Origin: Malania oleifera
Lineage: Eukaryota > Streptophyta > Magnoliopsida > Santalales > Ximeniaceae
DNA length: 64,000 nucleotides
Reading direction: 5' to 3'
Assembly (NCBI RefSeq): GCF_029873635.1
Contig: NC_080425.1
Coordinates: 40,551,390 to 40,615,389 of the forward strand
The notes under the pieces were generated by a model. That model did no database searches. It saw only the letters and a list, made by a program, of their open reading frames with translations, and was not told the DNA's origin. A program made the translations under genes and the position numbers. Below, piece by piece: positions 59,181 through 64,000 of the stretch; positions within the stretch are counted from its first letter, which is position 1; the number at the start of each line of letters is the position of its first letter.

Positions 59181-60948
59181 TATTGGTCTAACAAGACTTA
59201 CGAATCTTATTTTTATGATAACAAATCAAGGGAAATTAACATGTTTTGGATGAAGTAATGATGTTTCAGGAATCAAGCATTAAAGTCAAGATCAAGAGTG
59301 TATTGATATCCTACAAGTGATCAAAAGAGAGCTCAACAATACAAGTTTGTCAAAACTTAAGAAAGCTTAATGACTTCTGAAGCTCAAAGTCAAGATGGAC
59401 TCAAAGCAAGATATACATGAAAACTTCACACCTAAAGAGTTTAAGTCTTAAGGAAAGTCTTATGTAAGTACTTCAATTTAAAATCAATACGGATGCTTTG
59501 AAGCTCTTTAGGAATGATTATGGGCTTAGAGACCTATTTTTAAAACCTTGGGAAACATATTTTTCAAATTTCAAATCAAAGATTCCAAGATTAATAGCTA
59601 AAATATTTTTCGAAAACAAAGTCTTAAAAACTGTTAAAATGCATGCTCATGCGATTGACTAGGTTTCGTCAGGCGACTAACAAATTATATGGTTTTTAAG
59701 AAAGGCAAACAAAACTATGACAAACGTCTCAAAAAACACTCTCAAACGACTGTCAGAACATTGTTAGGGAACTGACAGGGCACTGACTTTTGAAATATGA
59801 TGAGTTTTAATGTGACAGACAACTGAGACTTTTAGTCAGGTGACTAACGTTCATAAATTTTCAAATAAAGCAGCATTGAAAAGTCTTAAAAAATGTTTGC
59901 TTGGGTTCCAAACTTTGTAAATACTTAGGAAATACTCCAAGTAAACTTGGGCAACAAGGAATTACTTTTAGAACTCTATAAATACATGGAAGACCAAAGG
60001 ATTTTTATAACAACAACTACAAGCAATCAAACAAGCAAAGTCTCTAATTCTCAAAGCTTTCTTGCTCACTCACTCTTGCTAAAGTTATATTCAAAATTCC
60101 TACTGATACAACCACTCGATTCTTGTGCTCTTACTAAGTTTCATTCAATTTAAAGAAGAACTCAGTGATTAATTTCTTGAACTTCAAATTCATTCTTTAT
60201 TGATATTTAATTTGAAGTATATTAGTGCTCTAACTTGTACTAATCAGCTCTATTGTGAGAGTGTCTTTATACACAAGAATTTGTTCTTATTTCTTTCTGT
60301 TTTTGATGGTTCAGGTTGTTGAATCGTTGTATTGAGCGTGAGGTATCTCTTGGAGAGGAAGACTCTATCCTATTGAAAGAGTGTTGTAAAGGTTTGCGCA
60401 ACCCACAAAGGAGTGGTATAATAGAATCCTTAGGTGTGTTGCCTAAGGTGATGGCATAGGCAGATATAGCCGAACCTCGTAAAAACTATGTGTCATTCTA
60501 TTCCCTACTCTCTTTAAATTTTAGCACTTATAAACTGTGTGGTTGTGTACTTAATTTTCTGAATATTAATTTACTTTTGGAAATCGCAGAAACCATAAGG
60601 GAGTACGTTGATTAATCAATATTATTGTGGAAACCTCAAGGGAGTACGTTGATTGATTAATACCAAAGCTTATTAATATATTAGTTGGTTACATACTTAA
60701 GATTAAGATACTTATTTAATATTAACATTTGAATTTTTTGAATTTTCTATTTTATTTCATATTGCAATATCAAACTTACTTCATTGATTGGGCTGAGTGA
60801 TTGTGAAGTTGATTGTCGAGATTACAAATTAACTCAAATTGAAAAAAAGGTTATTACTTGACTAAAAGAACTTGTATAACAAGAATTTAAAAAAGAAAAT
60901 TTTAAAAACCCAATTCACCCCCCTCTTGGGAGTACACCTAACTTTTCA
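59181..60948 (+). mobile_element. 5' LTR of the copia element
   Basis: From TATTGGTCTAACAAG (other family members start TGTTGGCCTTACAAG) to CACCTAACTTTTCA, 1768 bases. CAGGCGACTGAC-like near-palindromes span about 59650-59850, and a TATA-like CTCTATAAATACATGG lies near 59975. It has the GGGAGTACGTTGATTGATTA repeats and the CACCCCCCTCTTGGGAGTAC block of the other copia LTRs. Confidence 0.9.
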
Positions 60949-60950
60949 AT

Positions 60951-60961
60951 TGGTATCAAAG
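60951..60961 (+). other. Primer binding site (initiator Met tRNA type)
   Basis: TGGTATCAAAG two bases after the LTR end, a one-base variant of the usual TGGTATCAGAG. Confidence 0.85.
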
Positions 60962-61007
60962 AAGGTTTAATAGAAAATTTTAAATTAGAAGTTATATAAA
61001 GGTTTTT

Positions 61008-62760
61008 ATGGCACACCAAGGCGTATTTCCCTTTGCCAAGGGTCAATCCTCAACTAGACCTCCTATCTTTTGTGGGATTAACTACACCTTTTGGAAACAA
61101 AGAATGAGAATCTATCTACAAACTTGGGTTGGAAAGCATGAAAAGTTGTCACACATTGTGACCTTATCCCAACTAAAATTGTGGATGGTAAAGAAATACC
61201 TAAAGAAAAAAAGGAGATGACCGACAATGATCATAAGATGTTGCAATTAAACTCAAGTGTTATAAATGCATTATATTGTGCCCTTAATATAAATGAATTC
61301 AATAGGGTCATGGCAAGCAAAACAACCAAAGAAATATGGGATAAATTAGAAGTAACCTATGAAGGAACGATTGACGTGAGAGACAATAGATTGACATTCT
61401 CACTAGTGAATATGAAGGCTTTAGGATGAACCAGGATGAAACTATCACTAGTATGTACACTAGGTTCACTCATATAATAAACTCCCTCAATGCCTTAAGG
61501 AAAAGTTACTCTACATATGAGATGATCTGAAAAATCTTTAGAGGACTTCCACCAATTTGGGAGCCTAAAGCCACAACAATTACGAAAGGAAGAAATCTCA
61601 AAAATACCTAGCTCCTTAGATGAATTAATTGGATCACTTCTCACCTGTGAGATGACTATGAATGAAAGGAATTTTGAAAATAACAAACAAAAGAAATCAA
61701 TAGCGCTGAAAGCTGCAAAAGAAAGCTCTAGTGAAGAAGAAGATGAAAATGAACTAAAAGATGATGAAATAGTATTGCTTACTAGAAGACTCGGAAAATT
61801 CTTCAAGAAAAATATGAAATTTGCTAGAAAGTTTAGAGGTGCAAAATCTGAAAAATGAGAAACAAGTAAAAAGGAAACTAAGAATGAACCTCCTACTTGT
61901 TACAATTGCAAAAAGGTTGGACATATTAAACATGATTGTCCATAACTCAAGAAAGACAAAAAGAAGAAGAACAAGGCTATGAAAGCTACTACATGGGGAC
62001 GACACGAGCTCAAGTGAATCGGAGAATGAATCAAGTGAACAAGAAGTAGCCAACATATGCTTCATGGCAAAAAAAGTTGAGGTAAATTATTAGTCTAGCT
62101 CATCAGAAGAATCAAGTAATGAATCATGTAATGACTCATGTGAAAGTATGCCATCATATAAAAAAAATTTAAGCTGAGTTGTTTGCAGTACATAATAGGT
62201 TTATAAAAGTTAAAAAAAAAAAAAGAAACATAGCTTTAAAAGAACAAAATGAAAACACTCAAAAATCAACTAGAAACCTCAAAATTAGTTGAAAAAGAAA
62301 ATGAGTCAAACATTGATAAACTCATGAAAAAGATAAACAAGATGTCTCAAGAATTGTTAAAACTTAAAGTAAATGGTGAAAGCAAGAAAGAGTTAGAAAT
62401 AAATGACCTTAAACGTAAAATTAAGGATAAGGATAAAATCATTTACAATTTTACAAAAGGAAAAGAGAACTTTGAAAAGTTAATTGGAACCCAAAGAATG
62501 TCATTAGACAAAGAAAGAATTGGATATAATGGAATTGAGAACAAAAAGAAAAAGAATCTATACATGGGATACTTTGTAAAGAAATCAAAGTATTATGCAA
62601 GCACTCTTCCAAAAATATCTATGAACACACTACGTGCTTCTTGTGTAAGAAAAGAGGACATGAAAAATTTGAATGGCCATTTAAAAGAAAAAATGATAAA
62701 GTCAATAAAGTATGGAAAGTCAACGAAAATAAATCTTAAATAAAAAGACCTAAGAAGGTT
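61008..62760 (+). pseudogene. Copia gag with zinc knuckle and coiled coil
   Basis: Starts MAHQGVFPFAKGQSSTRPP and continues with FCGINYTFWKQRMRIYLQT, the typical copia gag opening. KEIWDKLEVTYEGT follows near 61330-61375, and a CCHC knuckle, CYNCKKVGHIKHDC, at about 61898-61940. Beyond it (62249-62700) a lysine/glutamate-rich coiled-coil-like region (KNQLETSKLVEKENESNIDK) matches the extended gag of SIRE-type elements. It forms the particle in intact relatives; this copy is broken in several places. Confidence 0.85.
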
Positions 62761-62814
62761 TGGGTACCTAAAAATAACACATTGAACCCTTCTTGTAGGT
62801 TTGCTTTAGGACAA

Positions 62815-63060
62815 CCCCATCAAAAGACAAATGGTACTTAGACAGCGGGTGTTCAAGGCACATGACCAGAGATAAATCCAAATTCACTACACTAATGGAA
62901 AAAAATGGTGGATACGTCACATTTGGCGATAATGCTAAAAGTAAAATCATTGGAATTGGAAAAATAGGTAAGGAACCTTCTTTGACCATTGATGATGTTT
63001 TGTTGGTAGATGGATTGAAACATAATCTTTTAAGTATAAGCCAATTAAGTGATTAAGGAT
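62815..63060 (+). pseudogene. Copia protease
   Basis: The plus strand reads WYLDSGCSRHMTRDKSKFTT, with the DSG catalytic triad and the SRHMT phrase typical of plant copia protease. YVTFGDNAKSKIIGIGKIG and HNLLSISQLSD follow. In intact relatives it processes the polyprotein. Confidence 0.85.
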
Positions 63061-64000
63061 TTAATATTATTTTCAAACAAGACAAATGCATTGTTGAAAA
63101 TAGAGAAAAACATAATGTTCTATTCACCGCTAAAAGAATTAATAAAGTATATTGCATAAATTTTGAAAATCTAAAATCTCAAGATATCATATGCTTAGCA
63201 GCCATGAATGAAGCAAGTTGGCTATGACATAGAAGACTAGGATACGCTAGTATGGACTTACTATCAAAATTAGTTAAAAAGAACTTAGTCAGAGGACTTC
63301 CTAACATTAAGTTTGAAAAGGAAAAAATTTGTGATGCTTGTCAATTAGGAAAGCAAACTAAGTCTAGCTTCAAGAAGAAGAAACATATTTCCGCTAGCAG
63401 ACCCTTTGAGCTTATTCACTTAGATTTATTTGGACCTACTAGAACACTAAGTCTAGGAGGATAGCAATATGCTTTCTTCATTGTTGATGACTACTCCAGG
63501 TTTACTTGGGGCACTCTTCTTAGCTTCAAAACATGAAACTTGGAATGTGCTAATAAACTTGTGTAAAAGAATTCAACATGAAAAAGGATATGGTGTTTTA
63601 AATATTAGGAGTGATCAAGGAAGAGAATTCAATAATAAATATGTTGATAAATTTTGCAATGAACATGGAATAAAACATAATTTTCAGCACCTAGAACTCC
63701 ACAACAAAAAGGAGTTGTTGAAAGAAAGAATAGATCCCTTCAAGAAATGGTTAGGACCATGTTAAATGAACACAAATTACCTAAGTACTTTTGAGCTGAA
63801 GTCATTAATACCACATGTTATGTCACGAATAAAGTTTCCATAAGATCAACCTTTAATAAAACCCCCTATGAACTATGGAAAGGAAGAAGACCTAACATAG
63901 CTTACTTTCATGTATTTGGATGCAAGTGCTTTACTAAATGATAAAGATAACTTAGGAAAATTTGATACAAAATCAGATGAAGGAATCTTTTTAAGGTATG
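63061..64000 (+). pseudogene. Copia integrase, N-terminal part
   Basis: The zinc-binding HHCC region has HRRLGYASMDLLSKL and CDACQLGKQTKSSF. The catalytic core begins with FELIHLDLFGPTRT and continues with FIVDDYSRFTW, NIRSDQGREFNNKYV and FCNEHGIKHNF. The second aspartate in SDQGxEF belongs to the DDE triad. The domain continues past the window. Broken. Confidence 0.85.

Larger units (their letters stand above)
59181..64000 (+). mobile_element. Ty1/copia (SIRE-like) element, cut by the window end
   Basis: 5' LTR, primer site, gag, protease and integrase follow in copia order (integrase before reverse transcriptase); the rest and the 3' LTR lie beyond the window. The long LTR, the gag start and a long coiled-coil region after the zinc knuckle favour the SIRE/Maximus lineage. 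A fossil with several breaks. Its age cannot be judged from LTR divergence because only one LTR is present. Confidence 0.9.

Noticed and set aside
62768-62989. Minus-strand frame opposite the copia protease
   Set aside because: Shadow of the plus-strand protease, which has the DSG and SRHMT motifs.

Overview
The window looks like nuclear DNA of a flowering plant, probably a dicot. It is AT-rich, rich in microsatellites and almost filled with LTR retrotransposon remains: Ty1/copia with long SIRE-like LTRs, Ty3/gypsy of Tekay/Del-like and other chromovirus-like types, and a Tat/Ogre-like type. It also holds one 5'-truncated plant L1-type LINE, SINE ends and small fold-back elements. I see no rRNA or tRNA gene, no CRISPR array and nothing bacterial. 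The only convincing host protein-coding sequence is a minus-strand exon at 31959-33102 with three tandem B3-like DNA-binding domains. Possible upstream exons and an intron-rich 5' region reach to about 36.7 kb. The 5' part of that gene is repeated in decayed form at about 45.5-46.7 kb, without the B3 exon.

Layout. 1-916: microsatellite and the tail of a copia LTR. 917-10695: a gypsy three-LTR array (partial LTR, short internal tail, LTR, decayed gag-pol, LTR). 10696-23300: a TG-rich stretch, possibly one long Tat/Ogre-like LTR, interrupted by four clean insertions (LINE, copia solo LTR, gypsy solo LTR, copia solo LTR), each with visible target-site duplications. 23300-30850: Tat/Ogre-like gag pieces on the minus strand, split by an LTR-like block. 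30850-36860: host gene with small inverted-repeat elements. 37421-43103: a minus-strand gypsy composite with a 5-bp target duplication. 43104-47940: host duplicate and unassigned DNA. 47941-52977: gypsy solo LTR containing a second gypsy element. 52983-59180: tandem duplication, two copia solo LTRs, a fold-back element. 59181-64000: a copia element with LTR, primer site, gag, protease and integrase, running off the window.

The retroelement genes are fossils with several to many breaks each. The most interesting pattern concerns LTR promoters. In nearly every long LTR here, copia and gypsy alike, a family-specific array of 10-16 bp near-palindromes lies just upstream of a TATA-like box. The Tekay-like gypsy LTRs also carry a second, family-specific tandem array downstream of the box. 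I found no certain new biological system; that shared promoter layout and the composite insertion at 37421-43103 are the best leads.
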